Assembly (NCBI GenBank): GCA_943704525.1
Contig: CALSCQ010001456.1
Span: 1-17,500 of the forward strand
Direction of reading: 5' to 3'
From: Pigoraptor vietnamica
Taxonomy: Eukaryota > Opisthokonta > Filasterea
DNA: 17,500 nt
Within the stretch, counting starts at the first letter, position 1, and every line of letters begins with the position of its first letter. Position numbers and translations under genes: made by a program. Positions 9,709 to 17,500 of the stretch are shown here, one piece after another. The notes under the pieces were generated by a model. The model saw nothing but the letters and a program-made list of their open reading frames with translations, searched no databases and was not told where the DNA came from.

Positions 9709-10625
9709 GTGCATTCCGAGAGTGCGGTCGGCGTGACGTTGCTGCGTGTTTTCAGTTTGGTTGAGTTGGAAATGAAACTTTGCAGTCTTGTTAAAAGTCT
9801 TAATATTTCAATTTGCGCTTGTTAATAGCAAAGCGTGTAAGGAGCCGAGAGTGCGCGCAGTGCACTCATGACTCACACAAACGTGAGCAGATGGGGAGAA
9901 GAGTGCCCTTTTCGCCCTGATTGAAACTGCTGTCCGTGCCCAACCCGTCATGATGGTGTCTCGCTTTGTTGGGAGGAGAGTGTAAGTTTTAGAGCCACCA
10001 AAACCGCCGTCTTCAGACAGCACTATATTCACAATTGCGAGTACGGCCCACTGTAAACGCATGTACTGTTGGTGCGCCTGATAGTCTTCCGTGAAGCCGC
10101 TGCCGTGCCGATTCAGTGCCCGGCCCGCTGACTCTGACCAGTGAGTGACAGTCTGGCGGCCGCATTACGCTTACCGACGGTTGTCGGACGGCTGACGCTT
10201 CGCTACGGAGCCGGACTGGCCGCGAACGCCGCCGGGTGTGCTGCCGGGTGCCGTGCCGGCAACGGCCGGCTCGCCGGTTTTCCGGGTCTCGACTGAGCTG
10301 ATCTACTGGAGCCGGCCGGCTTCGGGGCTTTGAAGAGCCCGGCTTCGCTGGACGGAGACGCACAGCCGACGAGCGGTTATTCAATACTGGCCCGTGGCCT
10401 GGACCGGGGCCACCCGTCAGGCGGCCGCGAACTAACTGATCACCGACTGGCCGGCGCCGCCGACTCAGTCGTTAGTGAGTGTTGTGGGGTTTTCATTGGC
10501 TGGCAGAAAAAGCTACTTTAGCCCAAATTTGACAACACAGTCAAAGTAAATCCAAACACTTCTGGTGTGACGTTTTCCCCAACAAAAAGCTCACCGGTCT
10601 GCAGATTCACTTTCTCGTCCTCAAA
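9709..10625. other. Intergenic region, no supportable gene
   Basis: The first ~130 bases after the stop are AT-rich (about 9745–9840) and look like a 3' UTR; TGTAA occurs at 9835–9839, but I cannot show it acts as a polyadenylation signal. About 9840–10060 has no recognisable feature. About 10080–10480 is unusually rich in CCGG/GCCGG words. The last ~125 bases before the next gene are AT-richer, with an ATTGG (inverted CCAAT) at 10495–10499, a plausible upstream promoter element. Open frames here are compositional and resemble no protein family. Confidence 0.6.
10080..10480. other. CCGG-rich anomalous segment with short palindromes
   Basis: This ~400 bp stretch differs from its surroundings by dense CCGG/GCCGG words and lacks the (CA/TG) bias of the rest of the window. 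It holds GCGGCCGC palindromes at 10156–10163 and 10421–10428, GCCGGCCGGC at 10311–10320 and repeated CCGGCTTCG words near 10315 and 10340. Similar words ending AGTGAGTG occur near 10139–10147 and 10473–10480, a loose direct repeat at the edges. It could be a degenerate non-coding element or a CpG-island-like region; no terminal inverted repeats or coding capacity were seen. Confidence 0.35.
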
Positions 10626-11573
10626 ATGTGCGACGCACCGCCGGCGTCGGTGGAGGCATCTGCCACCCCGAACATAGATACGCTCCCTGCGGAGACGGTT
10701 GTCTGCCACATTCTGCCGTACCTTTCGAGCGCCGAGGCTGCCGCGTTGGCGCAGACGTGCGCGCGGCTGCTCCATGTCCTCCGGTACGAGCGCTCGTACC
10801 GCTTGTCGCGCCAATGCACCCTCAAGTTCCTCGAGGACGCCGCATTTTGCGACGAGGTGAAGGCGTGGCTTCCCGAGGGGAGAGTCGTGCCACACCCGTT
10901 TCCGAGCGCATTGCGGGCATTCCATCATCCCCCGTTTGATTTCAAGCGTGCTCGTGCGCTTTTCGCCGATGTGCTCGCGGACGAAAGTGCGACGGCACTG
11001 GAGAAGGCGCGCGCGCATTTGTCGCTTCTCGTACTCTACGAGCGCGTGTTAGTCGGGCCGTACTACGTGGCGGCGCGGAAAGCGCACAGGCGGGGTGCGA
11101 AGGCGGCCGCGTCGCTGCTCGTGTGCTCCAGCGACGAGCGCGACCCCGTTCGTGTCTTTGAAATGGGCGTTTGCCTCTTCTACCTTGAACTGCGTAATAT
11201 CGAGGGTCAAAAGATCGTGCCGTGGGAAAAGGCTTTCGAACTCTTCCAAGCTTCTGCGGGGGCGGGGTGCGTGGCCGCAATGTATTTTGCCGGCGTTTGC
11301 CGCTACAGCGGCTTCGGCGTAATGGCGTACCCGGAGTGGGCGGTTGGATATTTTGAGAAGGCGGCTGCGGTGGGCCACGTTGCGGCGATGTTTGAGCTCG
11401 GCAGATGTGTCTGGGAATCCAGCGAAGACGACAGGAAGGCGGTTGCGCTCGTGCGTAGTGCGGCGGACATGGGCTATGTGTGGGCGCAAGGCTGGCTCGA
11501 GGAGAATAAGGAGGAGTTGGCGCAGCTCGGTCTGGAGGGAAGCGCGCCGACGGCTGTTGGGGACGCGGAATGA
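10626..11573 (+). CDS. F-box protein with Sel1-like (TPR-like) repeats
   Basis: Single exon of 315 residues. Residues about 17–60 fit an F-box: LPAETVVCHILPYLSSAEA followed by an alanine-rich helix and QTCARLLHVL, typical of SKP1-binding subunits of SCF ubiquitin ligases. Residues about 178–290 contain Sel1-like helical repeats: KAFELFQASAGAGCVAAMYF, then AVGYFEKAAAVGHVAAMFEL, then KAVALVRSAADMGYVWAQGW, each with the A-A-x-x-G-x-x-x-A-x-x-x-L-like spacing. The middle (about 100–175) is helical and may hold degenerate repeats. By analogy it would be a cytosolic or nuclear substrate receptor, the repeats binding the target. The ATG at 10626 follows CAAA and precedes the F-box by a short flexible leader. 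The absence of introns contrasts with its neighbours. The substrate is unknown. Confidence 0.78.
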   Translation: MCDAPPASVEASATPNIDTLPAETVVCHILPYLSSAEAAALAQTCARLLHVLRYERSYRLSRQCTLKFLEDAAFCDEVKAWLPEGRVVPHPFPSALRAFHHPPFDFKRARALFADVLADESATALEKARAHLSLLVLYERVLVGPYYVAARKAHRRGAKAAASLLVCSSDERDPVRVFEMGVCLFYLELRNIEGQKIVPWEKAFELFQASAGAGCVAAMYFAGVCRYSGFGVMAYPEWAVGYFEKAAAVGHVAAMFELGRCVWESSEDDRKAVALVRSAADMGYVWAQGWLEENKEELAQLGLEGSAPTAVGDAE

Positions 11574-12130
11574 ACTGTGTCAGGTGCATGGACACTTGCC
11601 ATCTGATGGTCCAAAGTTTCAGATTGCCTCTAAGCAAAAGCCGCCGTGTCGAAGTCATTCCGCGTCCTCGTGCAACCCTCAGTGCTTCCCACAGCACTTA
11701 CTCACACCCTCCATTCGGCCACCCACATGCACTAAAGCAAAAGAGCACTGCCTCTACTTTGGGCGCTCACAGGTTTTTTTGGCACGGAACACTCTCGTCG
11801 TCTAGACATCGGTTGTTTATTGGAGACAGTCTGAAAAACGAGACAAAATCGGGGTTTCCGCCAATTCCGCGCTACTTCATTGGGTTAGGGTTAGGGTTCC
11901 ATGGCATGCGTCACGCAAGTGTTGAAGTTACACAGCTCAAAGACGTTCGTTCCCAAACGCACTCGTGCGTGTCGCCGTTTGTGAGAGAGTGTTGCGTCGG
12001 TTGTCTTACGCGCAAGGGCAAGTGTCGGTACGGCGCGTTGCTTGGGTTTGTCACGAATTGTTCGTCGGTTTTTTTTTTTCACAACGTCTGTAGATGAGCG
12101 ACGCTCACACACTGCCGCCGTGCGCAGACA
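11574..12130. other. Intergenic region upstream of PPME1
   Basis: No gene is supportable here. It contains the 3' flank of the F-box gene and presumably the PPME1 promoter. Visible items are an ATTGG at 11879–11883, a telomere-like GGGTTA tract at 11882–11898 and an uninterrupted T run ending near 12080. An ATG at 12094 lies 37 bases upstream of the PPME1 start in another frame; it would be an upstream start codon if transcription begins before it. Confidence 0.5.
11882..11898 (+). repeat. Short interstitial telomere-like tract (GGGTTA, just over two and a half units)
   Basis: The sequence reads GGGTTAGGGTTAGGGTT, a perfect stretch of the TTAGGG-class telomere repeat found in animals, many fungi and many protists. 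At this length it could be chance, a promoter element or an interstitial remnant. Confidence 0.4.
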
Positions 12131-12892
12131 ATGTCCTCCCTTCAGCGCTCCATAGCGGCGTCAAAGGGAATGCCGCCGCCTTCGGGAGGGTGCGTCTGTG
12201 GACTCGCACGTGTGTGGCGTTTTATATTTTTCTCTTTATGCTTCGTTTTTTTCTTATAAGGGAGTCTACGGCCTGAGTCCATGGACATGCGTCTGTGATT
12301 TGCGCTCATGTAACTTCTCTGCGCTTCCTGTGGAGCGCTATGGACTGAGTCAATGGGCATGCGTGTGTGCATCGAGCTGACCCCACTCGTCTGCGCTCGG
12401 CAGCGGCGGCGGCGGCGCAGTCGCTCGGAAGCAGAGGGATTACTCGCCCCTCCCGTGGAGCAATTATTACGATAGGAAGGAAAACGTCACTTTCGACAAC
12501 GGCAATGTGAGTAGAACTGTTGCTGTGCGCGCACGTGTGTGGGTCTAAGGGATGAGAGTCGGAGAGTGAGTGAGAGGGCGAGAGGGCGGGGTGTGTGTGC
12601 GTGTGCGTGTGCGCGTTACACTCGCACCTTATGTAGCAATGGGTGGTTGACTTTGTGTGAGACGCAGTCTGAAGTTGGCTTCAAAATCATTTGCGATTAA
12701 TGGCGATTGCGCCATTTTTCTGTGTTTGGAGAGTGTCTGTGGCCAACGAGTGCCTCATCATCTGTCTGTTACCGTTTGTTACCGCAGGTTTTCCGCGTGT
12801 ATTACAAGGGATCGGAGGGTCCTCTCCTCCTCCTGCTCCACGGCGGCGGACATTCCGCGCTGTCGTGGGCCTGCCTCTCGGTGAGCGAGTGA

Positions 12893-12925
<33 letters not shown>

Positions 12926-14941
12926 CGTGTGTGTGTGTGCGCGCGTGTGTGTAAGTGGGAGGGTCTAAACTGCTTTTTTGTCGTTGGATGCCGTATCGGC
13001 AAATGCCGCCTTGCGTTGCGCTCCTGCTGTTCTCTCGCGTGTATTCCCGCAATCGACCGAGAACGGCGAAGTGTGCGTGCCATTCTCTAACTAAATCTCC
13101 CTCGCACAGGTCCACGTGTCGTCCCTCTGCAATTGCCGCGTGATGGCGATTGACCTCCGGTGGCATGGTGAGTCTCGACTGACTGATACAGATCAATAGC
13201 CTGTATTCGTGTTGAGTGTGTGTGCAATGTTACTTTGCACAGCGGCACATGACCTCTTCAGCTGATGTGCGCGTACGTGCGCAGGCAAGTCGAAAACAGT
13301 GGATAAGGAGGGCGACCTCTCCGGCGACACCATGGCGGACGATGTGGAGGCGGTGCTCTTGCGCGTGTTTGGGATGGATCCGCCCCCCATTGTCCTCGTG
13401 GGCCACAGGTGGGTTGCGCTGAGGTGTGCGTTGCGCGTGGCGGTGTGTGTTGCGTGTACTTCATATAGTGAGGTCTTATTAGTTGATGTGTGCGTGGCTC
13501 TTGTGTGTGTGGTGCGAGCGTGTGCATGCTTTGACTGTGTGTGTTTGCGCCTGTGCTGCAAAATCTTGGGGTCGCATGTGCCGACGGAAAGTTGCGAACG
13601 GTTTGAACGTTCGCTCATCTGTCACGAGCTTCTTGTTATTACTCAAGTCTGAATGTGCGTCTTCTGTGTTACACGAAGCTGTCTGTGCGTGTGTGTGTGT
13701 GTGCGTGTATGTGTTCGGTCCCTATTCGCTATCCCCTTTGTAAATTGCAATCGCTATTGTGCAGCATGGGCGGCGCACTCGCCGTCCGAATTGCGGCACG
13801 CAAGTCCATTCGCACACTCATTGGGCTCGTCGTGATTGACGTGGTCGAAGGTGCGCCCTCTCTGCCCACGAGCTATTGTCGTGTGGGGGCGCGTGCTGCC
13901 GCGTGTGGGCCTTGCGCCTGCGTGGGGACCATTTCGCTGTTGGTTGTGGGACTCGCTGTCGAGACGAGGCCAGCCGTTTGTTCTTGTTGCACGCTGCGTA
14001 TAGTATCTCTCCCCCCCTCCCCCCCCGCGTGCATCGCCCATAACACACCACATTCACAACACACATTCGCCACTCAGGTACGGCAATGGATGCGCTTGCG
14101 TCAATGCAAAACTTCCTCCGTGGACGGCCAAAGTCATTCCGCTCTGTCGAGCACGCCATTGAATGGGGGTGGGCATTGAGCGTGAGCGTTGGGGTTAGGT
14201 TCAAAGTCACCTCGCTGAGTGTGAATGCGTGTGTGCATTGAGCGTGAACATGCATGTTCAAAGTTGAGGGAAACGTCGCGATGGCCCGAGCAGTAGTAGC
14301 ACAACTCCATTTGCTCCCTGCGAGTTCGCACTCACACATGCGTTGGCGCACCACACTCACTTTCACGTGTTCTCAGTCACCGAGGAGGGCAAATCCGCAA
14401 CCTTGAATCCGCGCGTGTGTCGATGCCGGCGCAAGTCAGGCGGGCCAACCACGGCGCCGTTCCCACGGCTTGGCGCGCGGGAAGCGCGAAGAGGGGCCGC
14501 GGGGATGTCGCCGCAGGCAGTCTTGTCGAAGAGGACGAGAACACCGACTCGGACGGCGGCGAGAGGACGGCTGCGGAGGACTTGGGCTTTGTGTGGCGCA
14601 CCGATCTGGAGAAGACGGCGCCCTTCTGGAGGGGTGGGTGTCACACATGGGTGCGATTTACCGTGTGTTGTGTGTGTGCGTGTGCGTGCGCGTGCGTGTG
14701 CGGGTTGTGTGCGTTGCATCAATGGGCGGTTGTGAGGGATGTATTCACAGCGGCGGTGTACCTGACGTGCTTGCGTCGTGCCGAGGGGTTCATACGTGGT
14801 GGTTGATCCTATGCGCAGGGTGGTTTCAGGGGCTGTCCAAGTCGTTTCTCTCTGTGCCTGCGGCCAAATTGCTACTGCTTGCGGGTGTCGACCGCCTCGA
14901 CAAGGACCTCACGATAGCACAGATGCAAGGTGCGCGCACGG

Positions 14942-15021
<80 letters not shown>

Positions 15022-15228
15022 CACACACACACATCTCTGATGTGGAGCGGCTGCTTAGCGCCTGACGTTGTGTGCTTTTACTCTCCATCAGGCAAGTTTC
15101 AGATGCACGTGCTGCCGGAAGTGGGACACGCCATTCACGAGGATGCGCCGGACAAAGTGGCCGAAGTGCTCGCCGACTTTCTCGTGCGCAACAAGTTCAC
15201 GGCGCGGCGACCAAAGGACGAGAAATGA
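12131..15228 (+). CDS. PPME1: Protein phosphatase methylesterase 1
   Basis: Serine hydrolase that removes the C-terminal methyl ester from the catalytic subunit of PP2A. Ten exons: 12131–12189, 12404–12506, 12788–12880, 13110–13167, 13285–13408, 13765–13850, 14078–14168, 14377–14633, 14819–14929, 15092–15228; 372 residues (human about 386). Every donor/acceptor pair preserves phase. Family signatures in order: RKQRDYSPLPWSNYY, LLLLLHGGGHSALSW, AIDLRWHG, the nucleophile elbow GHSMGGA (Ser146), IDVVEGTAMDAL (Asp171), MQNFLRGRPKSF, GQIRNLESARVSM, LLLLAGVDRLDKDLTI and GHAIHEDAPDKVAE (His340). Ser-Asp spacing of 25 residues matches the human enzyme. A variable acidic loop (VEEDENTDSDGGE) sits before the conserved WRTDLEKTAPFW. 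The N-terminal MSSLQRSIAASKGMPPP also resembles the animal start, supporting the chosen ATG. A poly-Gly run spans the first junction; using the alternative CAG 17 bases downstream would break the frame. Confidence 0.96.
12261..12370 (+). repeat. Diverged direct repeat in PPME1 intron 1
   Basis: A word set of GGAG, CTGAGTC, ATGG and CATGCGT at 12261–12297 recurs at 12332–12370, offset by 71 bases with several mismatches. It lies wholly within the intron (12190–12403) and has no coding potential. It is probably an old local duplication. Confidence 0.45.
12894..12939 (+). repeat. (TG)n microsatellite in PPME1 intron 3
   Basis: Runs of TG at 12894–12922 and 12927–12939 lie just inside the intron after the GTGAGC donor at 12881. 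The tract is on the sense strand of the gene. Confidence 0.9.
13409..13764 (+). other. PPME1 intron 5 (longest intron in the window, no gene within)
   Basis: This 356 bp intron begins GTGGGT and ends GTGCAG. It is GT-rich on the sense strand, including a (GT)n run at about 13685–13710. Open frames in it are simple-sequence products. It splits the codon of the catalytic Ser146. Confidence 0.8.
14946..15032 (+). repeat. Long (CA)n microsatellite in PPME1 intron 9
   Basis: About 87 bases of CA repeats with one CG interruption near 15015. They begin 16 bases after the donor at 14930, preceded by a GC-alternating GCGCGCGC-like run. This is the longest simple repeat in the window and is likely length-polymorphic. 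Its sense-strand orientation (CA) is opposite to the TG bias of the other introns. Confidence 0.95.
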
Positions 15229-15568
15229 AACAATCCGAGTGCAGTAACAGGAGCGTCTGTAACATAACAGTGGGCCCGCTTTGATAAGTCTTACACCCTG
15301 TGTGTGTGTCACACTGGCCGCTATGAGAAGCCTACACGTGTGTGTCACACACTGGCCGCTTTGGGAAGGCTACACGCTGTGTGTCACACACTGTTGGGTC
15401 GACCGCACTGTTTTAGAAGCCCATATTTAAATTCGAGTCCGGTTTTTGCTTCCCCACTATCTCACAATTGCCGTACGCACGACACACAAGTCCCGGCACC
15501 GTCGCACCGCCCTCAGCTCCGTGCGATAGGCCCACTGCGGGCCCCATACGCAGCGCAGAGTGCGGCCA
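15229..15568. other. Convergent 3' intergenic region between PPME1 and the TBC1D22-like gene
   Basis: Two stop codons face each other across 340 bp, so both 3' UTRs must fit here or overlap. TGTAA occurs at 15258–15262, 30 bases after the PPME1 stop. The centre is occupied by a three-copy tandem repeat. An AT-rich patch lies at about 15410–15435. No gene was seen. Confidence 0.6.
15274..15393. repeat. Three-copy ~40 bp tandem repeat with self-complementary GTGTG-TCA-CACAC cores
   Basis: Units at 15274–15316 (43), 15317–15354 (38) and 15355–15393 (39) share the order GCCGCT, a GAGAAG-like word, CTACAC and TGTGTGTCACACACTG. The GTGTG/CACAC arms around TCA can fold into short hairpins. The position between convergent genes suggests, but does not show, a role in 3' end formation or transcription termination. 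Confidence 0.7.
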
Positions 15569-17270
15569 TCATGTTCGCCCCGGCGCAAACTGCGTCTGGA
15601 GGTGGCTTGGGGACGAGTGGTAGAGCGTCTTCCACATGTAGGCCTCGGAGAGCAGCAGCTCAATCTCCTTGTTGGTCCACTGCTGCGTGGGAAGGTTCTG
15701 CAGGAGCACCATGATGTTCTGCGTATGGAGACGCGCGCGAACGAGGGTGAGACGGCGCAAGTGCGTTTCTACCGACCTCGCTTGGGGTCGACATAAAATA
15801 CAGAGTATGACGGAAGGAGGCTGCACACCCACTAAGCAAACCCCTCTCATCAACGCGTGCGCGCGCACACACACGTACACGCTTTCCCTTTAAGCCAGAC
15901 ACAAACACACACAACATTACATCGCAAGAGACACGCTCCACACAAGCCAGAGCGAGAGACGACCACACCGGCGCGCAAGAGAAGACAGCGCACTCACTTG
16001 GAAGTCGTCCTCTTGACGGATTCGCTTGGACCACTTGATGAGGAATGCGGCGCACACGTAGAGGTGAAAGTGCGCAAACTCATCCCCTTCGACCTACAGT
16101 GTGCAGGGGCGTTCAGTGAAACCGCCGACGACAGTGGGAGCTCACGCGCACACGCGATATAAACGACGCAGAGACACTCTTTTCTCTCCGCCGACACCCA
16201 ATCGACTACAGCTCTCACAACCCACTACATCTCAGACGAGCCCACAATCTACCACAGCACACACAGAGTGGCCACTGCGACCGCAGAAAGGCCAGCACCA
16301 GCCAGACAAACACCCTGGCGATATAAGCGAACACGCACGCACGCACAAGCACGCATGCCCCACCTGGTATGTGTCCCACATCCTCACGATGCAGCGCAGG
16401 GGGAGCTCACGCATGAGTAGACAGTTCATCCACCTAAACGCAAACTGGAGATACTCAATCTCGTGCTTCGTCAGGTGCTCGTCAAGCGCGCCTGCGCAGA
16501 CAGACACGAAAGGTGTCACATGAATGCAGCTTGAATGGGTATGCGTCCGTGTGTGCGTGCGCGCGACCGCGTGTGTGCATGCGTCTGAGAGGTTGTGCGT
16601 CGCATATATACACATGCGTGTTGTGCATACGTCTGAGTGTGTGTGCGAGTGCTGCGTGTGTAGTGCGTGCACGCGGGTCGTGTGCAACTGCCTGCGGAGG
16701 CACGCAAACGCGGCTGCGCCACCCACTATCAATCTTTGCGACAATTTCCTTGAGTGCGCGAATCTTCTTCTGAATGCCCACTTGGGCGTATGTGTAAAAG
16801 TCCTGGGTAACGCGAACAACGATCGCTCAGTACTGCACGCACCGACCCATAGCAGAGGACTACCGTCACATACCAAAGTGAAAAAAAAACCGCAAGACAC
16901 AGGCAAAAGACACACACACACACACAGACACTCGGACGCAGGGCGCAACAGAGCAGAACAGGGACGAACGCCGCAAGGACAGCAGACACGGAGAATACAG
17001 ACATGTCGGACAAGCTTAAATCACAGACGTGTGTCCATCGACTCCACAACAGAGATACATGCAGGCAGACAGTCACTGCACGCACACGCACCTGGATGCG
17101 GTCGAGCAGCTTGCTCATGCACCAGAACGAGTCGGCCTCCACCGTGTCCAGCACTTCCTTCGGCACCGACGCCACGTCGCACTTCTCAATTTCACCCGCT
17201 GCGAACGCCAAAGGATTCGCAATGTCAGAGACAAAGCCGAACCAACACACTGTCACAACACACAGAGACA

Positions 17271-17309
<39 letters not shown>

Positions 17310-17321
17310 ACAGGCACAGAC

Positions 17322-17380
<59 letters not shown>

Positions 17381-17500
17381 AGCCAGCATGCGGTACCCAC
17401 GAACAAACTCCGACAGGAACACGGCAAAAAAGGGCGTGACGAGGTCGTTGATGCCCTGGACGTATCCGCTCGCAGGATGTCGGATGGCCCAGATGTAAAG
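15569..17500 (-). CDS. TBC1D22: TBC1D22-type Rab GTPase-activating protein, C-terminal part (5' end outside window)
   Basis: RabGAP of the TBC1D22A/B family; the animal members are associated with the Golgi. Visible exons, minus strand: 17500–17401 (partial), 17198–17092, 16802–16727, 16491–16364, 16093–15998, 15718–15569, encoding 218 residues plus TGA. Phases agree throughout; the intron entering the 16093 exon ends in TAG, the others in CAG. Signatures in order: LYIWAIRHPASGYVQGINDL (containing the catalytic glutamine finger of TBC domains), ADSFWCMSKLLD, GIQKKIRALKEIV, EIEYLQFAFRWMNCLLMREL, RMWDTY, HFHLYVCAAFLIKWSKRI, DDFQ, LLQNLPTQQW and IELLLSEAYMWK. The arginine finger and the variable N-terminus lie beyond the right edge. 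The C-terminus ends soon after the TBC domain, as in the animal proteins. Introns are GT-rich on the coding strand. Confidence 0.96.
17272..17374. repeat. (CA)n microsatellites in the TBC1D22-like gene's intron
   Basis: CA runs at about 17272–17302 and 17323–17374 lie in the intron 17199–17400. Read along the gene (minus strand) they are TG repeats. They are long enough to be length-variable. Confidence 0.9.

Noticed and set aside
10013-10384. Minus-strand 123-codon frame in the CCGG-rich block
   Set aside because: Arg/Pro/Ser-rich compositional artefact with no domain and no splice context.
12094-12276. Small plus-strand frame starting 37 bases before PPME1
   Set aside because: It runs into PPME1 intron 1 and lacks any conservation; at most an upstream ATG.
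14470-15228. Plus-strand frame containing a long Thr-His tract
   Set aside because: The Thr-His run is the (CA)n microsatellite in PPME1 intron 9; real exons 9 and 10 flank it and join in phase without it.
62-15228. Functional cluster linking phosphorylase kinase and the PP2A methylesterase
   Set aside because: Both act in phosphorylation control, but they are separated by unrelated genes and have different orientation; nothing in the sequence shows coordinated regulation.
15274-15393. Possible CRISPR array
   Set aside because: Units are contiguous, diverged and without unique spacers, and the setting is clearly nuclear eukaryotic.
16524-17498. Plus-strand ~324-codon frame with a His-Thr tail
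   Set aside because: Antisense to TBC1D22-like exons and introns, with simple-repeat translation at its end.

Overview
The window is nuclear DNA of a GC-rich, intron-dense eukaryote. I infer a unicellular protist. Protein-coding exons are interrupted by 117–356 bp introns with GTGAGT-, GTGCGT- or GTGGGT-type donors and NAG acceptors. Introns and intergenic DNA are full of (CA/TG)n tracts. A regulatory subunit of phosphorylase kinase argues against land plants and typical fungi, but I cannot name the lineage. No bacterial, phage, transposon, tRNA, rRNA or CRISPR signal was seen.

Layout, left to right: (1) 1–3687, minus strand: an alpha-like regulatory subunit of phosphorylase b kinase, six visible coding exons, running off the left edge. 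(2) 3688–4079: a compact divergent upstream region with three CACGTG sites (a fourth lies in the kinase gene's first intron). (3) 4080–9708, plus strand: a 4-exon gene for a predicted 1737-residue secreted protein. It has a signal peptide, FN3-like and cadherin-like stretches, two related Cys modules and nine diverged ~129-residue repeats encoded in one long exon. (4) 9709–10625: intergenic, partly of odd CCGG-rich composition. (5) 10626–11573, plus: a single-exon F-box plus Sel1-like repeat protein. (6) 11574–12130: intergenic with a short telomere-like motif. (7) 12131–15228, plus: PPME1, protein phosphatase methylesterase 1, in ten exons. (8) 15229–15568: a short convergent 3' region with a 3-copy ~40 bp tandem repeat. 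(9) 15569–17500, minus: the C-terminal half of a TBC1D22-type Rab GTPase-activating protein, running off the right edge.

The five genes do not form an operon-like unit. Three (phosphorylase kinase subunit, PP2A methylesterase, RabGAP) are conserved regulatory housekeeping genes. The exon models rest on GT/AG sites, phase agreement at every junction and remembered family conservation; there is no transcript evidence. The most novel item is the secreted nine-repeat protein, whose repeat family I do not recognise.
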